Below, one piece after another: positions 45,362 through 53,639 of a stretch of 64,000 bases of DNA (positions are counted from its first letter, which is position 1; each line of letters opens with the position of its first letter). Made by a program: the position numbers and the translations under genes. This DNA is from Pedobacter jejuensis (GTDB lineage: Bacteria > Bacteroidota > Bacteroidia > Sphingobacteriales > Sphingobacteriaceae): NCBI RefSeq assembly GCF_003725795.1, contig NZ_RBEE01000023.1:62001-126000 (forward strand), written 5' to 3'. Under the pieces are notes generated by a model. That model searched no databases, was not told the DNA's origin, and saw only the letters and a program-made list of their open reading frames with translations.

Positions 45362-46156
45362 ATGAAATCAAATAAAACATACTTATTAATAAGTCTATTT
45401 AGCACATTCATCGTGTTTTCTTCGTGTATTATCTTAAAACAAAAAGAAAAGCCGACCTTGTTTTTAATCGGAGATTCAACCGTAAAAAATGGTAAAGGTA
45501 AAGGCGATGGTAATTTGTGGGGATGGGGAAGTTTTTTAGAAAGCTTTTTTGATAAAGATAAAATTTCGGTAGAAAACGATGCCTTAGGCGGAACCAGCAG
45601 CCGGACCTTTCAAACAAATGGTTTATGGGCAGCCGTATTGGCTAAAGTAAAAAAAGGCGATTTTGTAATGATGCAGTTTGGTCATAACGATAGCAGTCCG
45701 CTCGACGATACAGCTCGTGCAAGAGGTACTATCAAAGGAATCGGGATGGAAAGCAAAGAAATATACAATCCGATTAAAAAGAAACAGGAAATTGTTTACA
45801 CTTATGGCTGGTATATGAAGAAATTCATCAGCGATATTAAAGCTAAAGGTGCTATAGCCATTGTTTGTTCATCTATTCCCCGTAACCCGGTAAATAATGA
45901 GAAAATCGTGCTGGTAACCGATAGCTATGCAGAATGGGCTGGCCAAATAGCTAAAGATGAAAAAGTGGATTTTATTCCCCTCAACCAATTAATAAAAGAT
46001 AAATATGCAGCCTCATCTGTAGAACAGGTTAAAAGCTACTTTACAGAAAAAGATCATACCCACACTAATGAAGAGGGCGCTAAACTAAATGCAAGCTTTG
46101 TGGTAGAGGGTTTAAAGGCAGTCAAAACGAACAAATTGAATCGGTATTTGAAGTAA
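45362..46156 (+). CDS. rhamnogalacturonan acetylesterase-like lipoprotein, CE12
   Basis: 264 residues. The signal peptide ends in a lipobox (FSSC, Cys22), so it should be lipid-anchored, unlike its neighbour. SGNH blocks: LIGDSTVKNGKGKG, DALGGTSSRTF, MQFGHNDSS and DHTHTNEEG. Tandem paralogue of the 44478 gene, separated by 110 bases. The pair may act on different acetyl positions or at different locations; that is inference. Confidence 0.9.
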   Translation: MKSNKTYLLISLFSTFIVFSSCIILKQKEKPTLFLIGDSTVKNGKGKGDGNLWGWGSFLESFFDKDKISVENDALGGTSSRTFQTNGLWAAVLAKVKKGDFVMMQFGHNDSSPLDDTARARGTIKGIGMESKEIYNPIKKKQEIVYTYGWYMKKFISDIKAKGAIAIVCSSIPRNPVNNEKIVLVTDSYAEWAGQIAKDEKVDFIPLNQLIKDKYAASSVEQVKSYFTEKDHTHTNEEGAKLNASFVVEGLKAVKTNKLNRYLK

Positions 46157-46263
46157 ATTCCATGGAATTGCTCCTTTGTTTAAATCTTTTTTAACATACA
46201 ATTGAATTCATCTCTAATTAATTTATTGCTAGGGATGGAAAAAACCTGCAGATAATTCAATCC

Positions 46264-46310
46264 AGCAGGACACTACAGGTTGCCCATACTTATTTTTAAT
46301 GCTATAATAG
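46264..46310 (+). promoter_or_regulatory. second copy of the operator-like motif plus -7 box
   Basis: AGCAGGACACTACAGG (46264-46279) matches the copy at 40861 at 14 of 16 bases and is again exactly 23 bases from TATAATAG (46303-46310), which aligns with TATATTTG there. The distance from the -7 end to the chosen ATG (46360) is 50 bases, against 51 at the other site. Confidence 0.6.
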
Positions 46311-46359
46311 TGCCTTTGACCAGATATGTTTAATGCTTCAGCAATCCCATCCATTTATT

Positions 46360-49266
46360 ATGTACAGTAAAAAGTTTTCTTTGGTCAAGTATATAGCTGC
46401 TGCGATTTGTTTGATTGCTTTGTTTGCAACAAATACGTTCGGCCAAACCATTTCCTTAAAAGGGCAGTGGAGGTTCAAAATCGATGCGAAAGATGAAGGT
46501 GTGCAAGCCAAATGGTATGCTACCAAACTGCCTGAAACTGTAAATTTACCTGGTTCCATGGCTGAGAATTTAAAAGGCGATGAAATAACCCTTAAAACAA
46601 AATGGACAGGAAGTATTTATGACAGTTCTTATTTCTATCACCCACGGCTCGAAAAATATCGTCAGCCCGGAAACCTGAAAATTCCATTCTGGTTAACGCC
46701 TGCGAAACATTATACTGGTGCTGCATGGTATCAAAAAGAGGTTGAAATTCCAGCAGACTGGAAAGGACAACGCGTAGTTTTATCTTTAGAGTACCCGCAT
46801 TCGCAAACACGCGTGTGGATTGATGACATAGAAATTGGAACTCAATACACATTCGTTGTTGCACAAAACTTTGAACTTCCATCTTCTTTAAAGGGCGGAA
46901 AACATACCATCACATTACTAATTGATAACCGGATTAAAGCCATCAATGTTGGTCCGGATTCGCATAGTTTAACTGATCACACACAGGGAAACTGGAACGG
47001 CGTAGTTGGAAAAATATTTTTAAAAGCCGGCTCTCCGGTTTATTTTGATGATGTCCAGGTTTATCCGGATTTAAAGCACAAATCAGCAAAGATTAAAATC
47101 ACTTTAAAGGGACCTGCGAGGGTTTCATCTTCGGGGACAATCACTTTATCTGCAAAGAGTTTCAATACCAAAAACATTGTTGGTGTAAAGCCACTTAGCT
47201 TGGCTTATCAACTTAAAAATGGTATAGCCACAGTAGAAGTTAATTATCCGATGGGTGATAAAATTGTAACCTGGGATGAATTCGATCCGGCATTGTATCG
47301 TTTATCGGCTTCGTTAGTTGCTGATGATGGTAAGAAAGACGAAAAGCAGATTCAATTCGGAATGCGGGAATTCAAAGCTGTTGGCAGGCGTTTTGAAATT
47401 AACGGTCGCCCGGTTTTTTTACGTGGCACCGTCAATAACTGTGAATTTCCGCTAACTGCTTATCCATCAATGGATGTGGCTGCCTGGCAGAGAATATTTA
47501 AAATTTCCAAGGCGCATGGATTAAATCACATGCGTTTTCACTCCTGGTGCCCGCCTGAAGCGGCATTTATCGCGGCAGATTTATCCGGGTTTTATCTGCA
47601 GCCTGAAGGACCAAGTTGGGCCAATCACGGCACATCCATCGGAGAGGGAAAGCCTGTTGACGAATTTATTTATGATGAAACCAATCGCATGGCTAAAAAC
47701 TACGGAAACTATGCCTCTTTTTGCATGATGGCCTACGGTAATGAACCCCGCGGGAAACAGGTAGAGTATTTAACCAAATTTAATAATTACTGGAAGGCCA
47801 AAGATTCCCGAAGGTTGTATACCGGAGCCTCGGTAGGCGGCAGCTGGCCGGTAATTCCAAATAATGAGTTTATGGTTCGCGCAGGAGCCCGGGGTTTAGA
47901 TTGGGCTAAACGACCTGAGAGCATTTCTACTTATGCTAAGCAAATAGAACAATTCTCAGTACCTTTTGTGGCGCACGAAATGGGACAATATTGTGTTTTT
48001 CCGAATTTCGAAGAAATGAAGAAGTATACAGGTGTTTATAAACCCAAAAACTTTGAAATGTTTCAGGAGGATTTAGCCGATCATGATATGGCAGACCAGG
48101 CAAAAAATTTTTTGATGGCCTCAGGTAAATTGCAGGTTTTGTGCTATAAAAATGAAATTGAAAAGGCGTTGAGAACCCCAAATTACAACGGCTATCAGTT
48201 ATTGTCCTTAAATGATTATCCCGGACAAGGAACAGCTTTAGTTGGTGTGTTAGATGCGTTTTGGGATGAAAAAGGTTACATAACAGCGAAAGCTTTCAAG
48301 CGTTTTTCCAACAGTACTGTTCCATTGCTTAGGGTACCTAAATTTGTTTACTCCAATAACGAAAGTCTAGTTGCCGGAGTTGAAGTTGCCCATTTTGGTA
48401 AAGCCCCGTTGGTTAATGCCAACCTGTTATGGACGATAAAAGATGAAAAAGGCCTTGTATTAGCCAAAGGAAGCTTTCTTCAAAAAACGATACCTGTTGC
48501 AAATGGCGTTAATATTGGAGACATTAACTTCAATTTTAGTTCTATTCAGAAAGCAACTAAATTAAATCTGGAGTTAAGTATTCAGGGAACGGAGTTTGCT
48601 AACGACTGGGATTTTTGGGTTTATCCCTCTGTACTGCCAAAACTTAAAACCAATTTTTACTACACCACTGATTTGGATGAACAGGCCAAAAAAGTTTTGG
48701 ATGAAGGAGGCAATGTGTTTCTCAATGCTGCCGGAAAAGTAGTAAAAGGTAAAGAAGTAGTACAAACATTTTTGCCTGTTTTCTGGAATACATCCTGGTT
48801 TAAAATGCGTCCTCCGCATACGCAAGGTATTTTATGCGATCCCAAACATCCCGCCTTTACCAACTTTCCAACGGAAAACCACAGCGATATGCAATGGTGG
48901 GAAATCGTTAACAAAGCACAGGTTATGAATCTTGAGGATTTTCCATCCGGTTTTAAGCCGATCGTACAGCCAATCGATACCTGGTTTTTAAATCGCAAAT
49001 TAGCTCTAGTGTTAGAAGCCAGGGTGGGAAAAGGCAAGCTTATTATTTCGAGTGCTAACCTTTCTCCTGATATACTGGATTCGCCGGCCGCACAACAACT
49101 TTATTTTAGCCTGCAGCAGTACATGATGTCTGAAAAGTTCGATCCAAAATATGAGGTTACTTATAGCACAATAAAGGATATTTTCCAAAGCCCATCTAAA
49201 ATTCAATTTGATACTTTCACAAAAGATAGTCCGGATGAGCTAAAACCAAAGCCAAAAACAAATTAA
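46360..49266 (+). CDS. secreted GH2-like glycoside hydrolase
   Basis: 968 residues, signal peptide from MYSKKFSLVKYIAAA to TFGQ. N-terminal jelly-roll (about 25-220; LKGQWRFKID, RVWIDDIEIG), immunoglobulin-like domain, then a TIM barrel: the acid/base candidate is Glu462 in MAYGNEP and the nucleophile candidate is Glu540 in AHEMGQY. Known GH2 activities include galactosidase and glucuronidase; which one cannot be told. In rhamnogalacturonan loci such enzymes trim side chains. The ATG at 46333 adds nine polar residues; the promoter spacing and signal peptide favour 46360. GH105 follows after 45 bases. Confidence 0.8.
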   Translation: MYSKKFSLVKYIAAAICLIALFATNTFGQTISLKGQWRFKIDAKDEGVQAKWYATKLPETVNLPGSMAENLKGDEITLKTKWTGSIYDSSYFYHPRLEKYRQPGNLKIPFWLTPAKHYTGAAWYQKEVEIPADWKGQRVVLSLEYPHSQTRVWIDDIEIGTQYTFVVAQNFELPSSLKGGKHTITLLIDNRIKAINVGPDSHSLTDHTQGNWNGVVGKIFLKAGSPVYFDDVQVYPDLKHKSAKIKITLKGPARVSSSGTITLSAKSFNTKNIVGVKPLSLAYQLKNGIATVEVNYPMGDKIVTWDEFDPALYRLSASLVADDGKKDEKQIQFGMREFKAVGRRFEINGRPVFLRGTVNNCEFPLTAYPSMDVAAWQRIFKISKAHGLNHMRFHSWCPPEAAFIAADLSGFYLQPEGPSWANHGTSIGEGKPVDEFIYDETNRMAKNYGNYASFCMMAYGNEPRGKQVEYLTKFNNYWKAKDSRRLYTGASVGGSWPVIPNNEFMVRAGARGLDWAKRPESISTYAKQIEQFSVPFVAHEMGQYCVFPNFEEMKKYTGVYKPKNFEMFQEDLADHDMADQAKNFLMASGKLQVLCYKNEIEKALRTPNYNGYQLLSLNDYPGQGTALVGVLDAFWDEKGYITAKAFKRFSNSTVPLLRVPKFVYSNNESLVAGVEVAHFGKAPLVNANLLWTIKDEKGLVLAKGSFLQKTIPVANGVNIGDINFNFSSIQKATKLNLELSIQGTEFANDWDFWVYPSVLPKLKTNFYYTTDLDEQAKKVLDEGGNVFLNAAGKVVKGKEVVQTFLPVFWNTSWFKMRPPHTQGILCDPKHPAFTNFPTENHSDMQWWEIVNKAQVMNLEDFPSGFKPIVQPIDTWFLNRKLALVLEARVGKGKLIISSANLSPDILDSPAAQQLYFSLQQYMMSEKFDPKYEVTYSTIKDIFQSPSKIQFDTFTKDSPDELKPKPKTN

Positions 49267-49311
49267 TCATTTTAGCCTGAAGCCAGGAATAACGAAATAA
49301 AAACGATAAAA

Positions 49312-50439
49312 ATGAAGAAAGTAATAATCAGTCTGACCTTATTGGTTGGGCTATCGATCCAACTGCTTTATGGACAAAAAATCCCCGATAAGGCGAAAGT
49401 TTTGCAAAGCTTAAAGTTAACGAATGCTTACTTTATGAATAAGTGGCCTGATGCAGGAAAATCAATTATTACCAACAAAGAAAGGCCAAGTAATCTTTGG
49501 ACCAGAGCGGTTTATTATGAAGGTTTAATGGCATTGTATCAGATTAATCCTGATAAAATATACTACGACTATGCATTACAGTGGGGTGAGAAGCATAATT
49601 GGGGATTAAGAGGTGGCATTAAAACCCGTGATGCCGATAACCAGGCTTGTGGACAAACATACATCGACTTGTACAATATTGATAAACAGCCAGAACGAAT
49701 TAAAGAAATTAAAGCCTCAATTGATTTAATGATAAGTTCTGGTAAAGTTGATGATTGGACATGGATTGATGCTTTACAAATGGCAATGCCTGTTTTTGCC
49801 AAACTCGGAAAGCTGTACAACGACAAAACCTATTACGATTACATGTACAAAATGTATCTTCATAGTAAAAATGTTCAGGGTGGCGGTTTGTATAATGCCA
49901 AAGATGGGCTATGGTGGAGAGATAAAGATTTCGTTCCGCCTTACAAAGAACCAAATGGTGAAGATTGTTACTGGTCAAGAGGCAACGGATGGGTGGTTGC
50001 AGCACTGGTTCGAATATTGGAAATTATGCCTAAAAACGCAGCAGGTTACGATGAATACCTGAAAACCTATCATGAAATGATCAAGACCCTTGTTCCGCTA
50101 CAGCGTATAGATGGTTTTTGGAATGTAAGCCTTCACGATCCAAACCATTTTGGTGGAAAAGAAACTTCCGGTACTGCACTATTTGTTTACGGAATGGCTT
50201 GGGGCGTGAATAAGGGAATGTTGGATAAAAAAACGTATTTGCCAATCATTAATAAAGCCTGGAGCGGAATGTCAAAAGATGCCGTTCAAAAAGATGGCTC
50301 TTTGGGCTTTACTCAGGGAACAGGCAAAGAACCTAAAGATGGTCAGCCGGTAACTTACGCCAGCAGACCTGATTTCGAAGACTATGGTTTAGGCTGCTTT
50401 TTGCTGGCCGGTTCTGAAGTTTATAAATTAAAAAAGTAG
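49312..50439 (+). CDS. unsaturated rhamnogalacturonyl hydrolase, GH105
   Basis: 375 residues, signal peptide to LYGQ. (alpha/alpha)6 barrel related to Bacillus YteR: WTRAVYYEGLMALYQ, WTWIDALQMAMP with Asp153 at the position of catalytic Asp143 of YteR, and CYWSRGNGWVVAALVRILE. Hydrates the double bond of the unsaturated uronic acid left by the PL11 lyase, releasing it. Between the GH2-like gene and rhaM, 46 bases from the latter. Confidence 0.93.
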   Translation: MKKVIISLTLLVGLSIQLLYGQKIPDKAKVLQSLKLTNAYFMNKWPDAGKSIITNKERPSNLWTRAVYYEGLMALYQINPDKIYYDYALQWGEKHNWGLRGGIKTRDADNQACGQTYIDLYNIDKQPERIKEIKASIDLMISSGKVDDWTWIDALQMAMPVFAKLGKLYNDKTYYDYMYKMYLHSKNVQGGGLYNAKDGLWWRDKDFVPPYKEPNGEDCYWSRGNGWVVAALVRILEIMPKNAAGYDEYLKTYHEMIKTLVPLQRIDGFWNVSLHDPNHFGGKETSGTALFVYGMAWGVNKGMLDKKTYLPIINKAWSGMSKDAVQKDGSLGFTQGTGKEPKDGQPVTYASRPDFEDYGLGCFLLAGSEVYKLKK

Positions 50440-50485
50440 GACACCATCCTCAAATTGCTCTGATAAATTTAACAACCAATATCGA

Positions 50486-50794
50486 ATGAAAGTTGCATTT
50501 AAAATGAAAATCAAAGCTGGTTTTAAGGCCGAATATAAAGCCCGTCATGATATGGTTTGGCCGGAATTAGCTACACTTTTGAAAGAAAAAGGCATCAGCG
50601 ATTATTCTATTTTTTTAGATGAGCAGACTGATACGTTATTTGCCGTTCAGAGACAAAATGCTAATTCATCGCAGGATTTAGGCACAGAGGAAATCGTTCA
50701 GAAGTGGTGGGCTTATATGGCTGATATCATGGAAACCAATGAAGATAAATCTCCAAAATCTTTTCCCTTAGAAATGGTATTTCATCTAGACTAG
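50486..50794 (+). CDS. rhaM: L-rhamnose mutarotase
   Basis: 102 residues, cytosolic. Typical RhaM/RhaU pattern: FKMKIKAGFKAEYKARHDMVWPEL at the N-terminus, ISDYSIFLDEQTDTLFAVQ, and WWAYMADIMETN...FPLEMVFHLD at the end. Interconverts alpha and beta L-rhamnose, delivered by the rhamnosidases encoded around it. Five bases before the GH106 gene, so co-transcribed. The rest of rhamnose catabolism (RhaA/B/D) is not in this window. Confidence 0.92.
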   Translation: MKVAFKMKIKAGFKAEYKARHDMVWPELATLLKEKGISDYSIFLDEQTDTLFAVQRQNANSSQDLGTEEIVQKWWAYMADIMETNEDKSPKSFPLEMVFHLD

Positions 50795-50799
50795 TAGCC

Positions 50800-53571
50800 A
50801 TGCAGACTAAAAGATTTTTTTCCTTACTTATTATTGGAATTTCATTCTATAACCTCGCCAGTGCCCAAACACAGTCTAAAAATATAGTGTCGTGGCCAAA
50901 GCAGGAGCAGCAAATGAAACCCTGGACAAGGTGGTGGTGGATGGGTAATGCTGTTAATGAAAAAGATTTGAGTTTCGTTTTACAGAAATATGCAGCTGCA
51001 GGGCTTGGAGGTGTAGAGATTACGCCCATTTATGGTGCTTTAGGTTTCGAAAAAGAGTACCTTCAATTTCTATCTCCTGCCTGGATGAACGCACTTCATT
51101 ATACCGTTAAAAAAGCCAATTCGCTTGGTTTGGGCGTTGATATGAATACAGGAACCGGATGGCCATTTGGCGGTCCGCAGGTAAAGCCAGAATATGCTGC
51201 AGGTAAATTGATTATTCAGGACTATAAATTAAACGCAGGAGAGAAATTATCAGAAAGCATTAAAGTAAAGGAAACTAAGCAGGAGTTTGCAAAGTTACAG
51301 GCACTCACAGCTTATGGTCCCAATGGTGAAACTCAGGATTTGCTTTCTTCCCTTAACACGGATGGTCAGTTAAGCTGGTCACCAAAATCGGGTACCTGGG
51401 AAATTTATGCAGCTTTTTCCGGCAAAACCAGACAAATGGTTAAACGTGCCGCTCCCGGTGGAGAAGGATTCACGCTTGACCACCTAGATAAACCTTCGGT
51501 TGATGTTTATTTAAAAAGATTTACAGATTCATTCGAAAACAAGCCACAAGGCATAAGGTCTTTTTTTAATGATAGTTATGAAGTTTATGGCGCTACCTGG
51601 ACACCTGTTTTTTTTGCCGAATTTAAAAAGAATAGGGGTTACGATTTGTCGAAGCATTTAAAAGATTTGGCCGGCAAAGATTCTACTAGCGAAACCATTG
51701 CCCGTTTGAAATCAGATTACCGTCAAACCATGGATGAATTGCTTTTGGAAAATTTTACCAAGAACTGGACTAACTGGGCACATGGTTTAAAATCATTAAC
51801 AAAGAATCAATCTCATGGTTCGCCGGGTAATCTGCTAGATCTCTACGGTGCAGTAGACATTCCGGAAACAGAAACTTTTGGCTCCAGTTCATTTGATATT
51901 CCGGGAATCAGAAGAGCACCTGCTGATGTTAGAAATGTTGATCCTGACCCGATGATGAGCAAATTCGCCTCTTCAGCTGCCCATACAGGTGGTAAAACAT
52001 TAGTGTCATCAGAAACTTTTACCTGGCTTACCGAACATTTTAAAACTTCATTTTCGCAATGTAAACCTGAAGCAGAACAGTTATTTTTATCTGGTGTAAA
52101 TCACATTTTTTATCATGGTACCACAAATTCTCCTGAAAATGTGCCTTGGCCGGGCTGGCTATTTTACGCCTCAGTTGAGATAAATCCCAATAACAGTTTA
52201 TGGCCGCATGCTAAAGGCCTTAATGATTATCTTGCCCGGTGCCAATCGATTTTACAAACAGGAAAACCCGATAATGAATTATTGATATACTGGCCTATTT
52301 ATGATGTGTGGAATAAGGCGAAAGGACTTGATATGGCTTTAACTGTGCATGGTGTTGATAAATGGTTGCATCCAAGCGCATTTTATAAATTGGCTGTTGA
52401 GCTAAAAAAAACAGGTTATTCATTTGACTTTGCTTCTGATAGATTGCTGGCCAAAACTGAAGCTGAAAATGGAGTCATCCTGACCGCCAAAAATGCTTCG
52501 CCTTATAAGGTATTGATTGTTCCATCTTGTGATTTGATGAGTAATGAAACTTTAGAAAACATTTTGCGGTTGGCTAATGCCGGCGCAACGGTAATATTCC
52601 AATCACTGCCTAAAGATGTTCCGGGACTGAATGAACTGGAATCGAGGCGAGCAAAATTTAAAAATACCCTTTCTTCTTTTACCTTCTCAAAAGTTGAAAA
52701 AGGTTCAATGACTTACAAAATCGGTAAGGGCAAAATTATTTTAGCAAATGATGTGAAGTCTGCACTCGCTCAAAACACTATCGATAGAGAGGCCTTGATA
52801 GATTCTGGATTACAATTCATCAGAAGAAAAAGCGGCGAAACGACGTATTATTATCTTGTAAATCATACTGCAAAAGATGTTGACACCGAAATACCGTTAA
52901 ATACGATGGGAAGTGCGGTAATTTTAGATCCTCAAAACGGACATACAGGCTTAGCATCTAAGCTGGGAAACAAAGTAAGGGTTCAAATAAAATCTGGTGA
53001 AAGTTTGTTTTTAAATGTTTCAAAAACACCGGTTCAAAATTCCCCATGGGAATATCTAAATAAAAAGAGTAATCCGCTTGTTCTGAATAATCCCTGGACT
53101 TTGCATTTTACCGCTGGTGGTCCGGAGCTTCCGGCTGATCAAAAACTAAAAAAGCTAATTTCCTGGACAGAACTAGCCGATCCAAAATTAGCTGCTTTTT
53201 CAGGAACCGGCATTTACGAATCTCATTTTTATCTGGCGGCTAAAACTGCCAAGGAATATGTTTTGAATCTCAATAAGGTGGATGAAAGCGCCAGAGTTTG
53301 GATAAATGGTCAGCTTGTCGGGATTTTATGGAGCGTTCCATTTGAAGCCAGAATTGGTAAATATTTAAAGCCCGGAAATAATACCATCAGAGTTGAAGTG
53401 GTAAACCTGATGGCCAATCGCATCCGGGATATGGACAGGAAAAAAATCCAATGGAGAAAATATCATGAAATTAATTTTGTAAATATTAATTATAAGAATT
53501 TTGATGCATCTGATTGGTCATTGATGCCTTCAGGCTTAATCGGACCGGTATCCATTACACCATATTTTTAG
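50800..53571 (+). CDS. secreted alpha-L-rhamnosidase, GH106-like
   Basis: 923 residues, signal peptide to ASAQ. GH106 features: KPWTRWWWMGNAVNEKDLSF, AAAGLGGVEITPIYGALG, GLGVDMNTGTGWPFGGP near the N-terminus of a TIM barrel, WTPVFFAEFKKNRGYDL, SHGSPGNLLDLYGAVDIPETE and a C-terminal beta-sandwich (YVLNLNKVDESARVWINGQ). Releases rhamnose from rhamnogalacturonan-type or arabinogalactan glycans, complementary to GH78. Last gene of the plus block; converges with GH115 68 bases on. Confidence 0.9.
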   Translation: MQTKRFFSLLIIGISFYNLASAQTQSKNIVSWPKQEQQMKPWTRWWWMGNAVNEKDLSFVLQKYAAAGLGGVEITPIYGALGFEKEYLQFLSPAWMNALHYTVKKANSLGLGVDMNTGTGWPFGGPQVKPEYAAGKLIIQDYKLNAGEKLSESIKVKETKQEFAKLQALTAYGPNGETQDLLSSLNTDGQLSWSPKSGTWEIYAAFSGKTRQMVKRAAPGGEGFTLDHLDKPSVDVYLKRFTDSFENKPQGIRSFFNDSYEVYGATWTPVFFAEFKKNRGYDLSKHLKDLAGKDSTSETIARLKSDYRQTMDELLLENFTKNWTNWAHGLKSLTKNQSHGSPGNLLDLYGAVDIPETETFGSSSFDIPGIRRAPADVRNVDPDPMMSKFASSAAHTGGKTLVSSETFTWLTEHFKTSFSQCKPEAEQLFLSGVNHIFYHGTTNSPENVPWPGWLFYASVEINPNNSLWPHAKGLNDYLARCQSILQTGKPDNELLIYWPIYDVWNKAKGLDMALTVHGVDKWLHPSAFYKLAVELKKTGYSFDFASDRLLAKTEAENGVILTAKNASPYKVLIVPSCDLMSNETLENILRLANAGATVIFQSLPKDVPGLNELESRRAKFKNTLSSFTFSKVEKGSMTYKIGKGKIILANDVKSALAQNTIDREALIDSGLQFIRRKSGETTYYYLVNHTAKDVDTEIPLNTMGSAVILDPQNGHTGLASKLGNKVRVQIKSGESLFLNVSKTPVQNSPWEYLNKKSNPLVLNNPWTLHFTAGGPELPADQKLKKLISWTELADPKLAAFSGTGIYESHFYLAAKTAKEYVLNLNKVDESARVWINGQLVGILWSVPFEARIGKYLKPGNNTIRVEVVNLMANRIRDMDRKKIQWRKYHEINFVNINYKNFDASDWSLMPSGLIGPVSITPYF

Positions 53572-53639
53572 TTTAAAGCGATGATTGGTAGTGATTAAAC
53601 CTGTTATGAAAATTATATGCTTTATCAGAAAACCAATTG

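Noticed and set aside
49569-50062. Frames overlapping the GH105 gene
   Set aside because: Shadows of a clear family member; sequence rich in Cys/His as often seen in out-of-frame translations.
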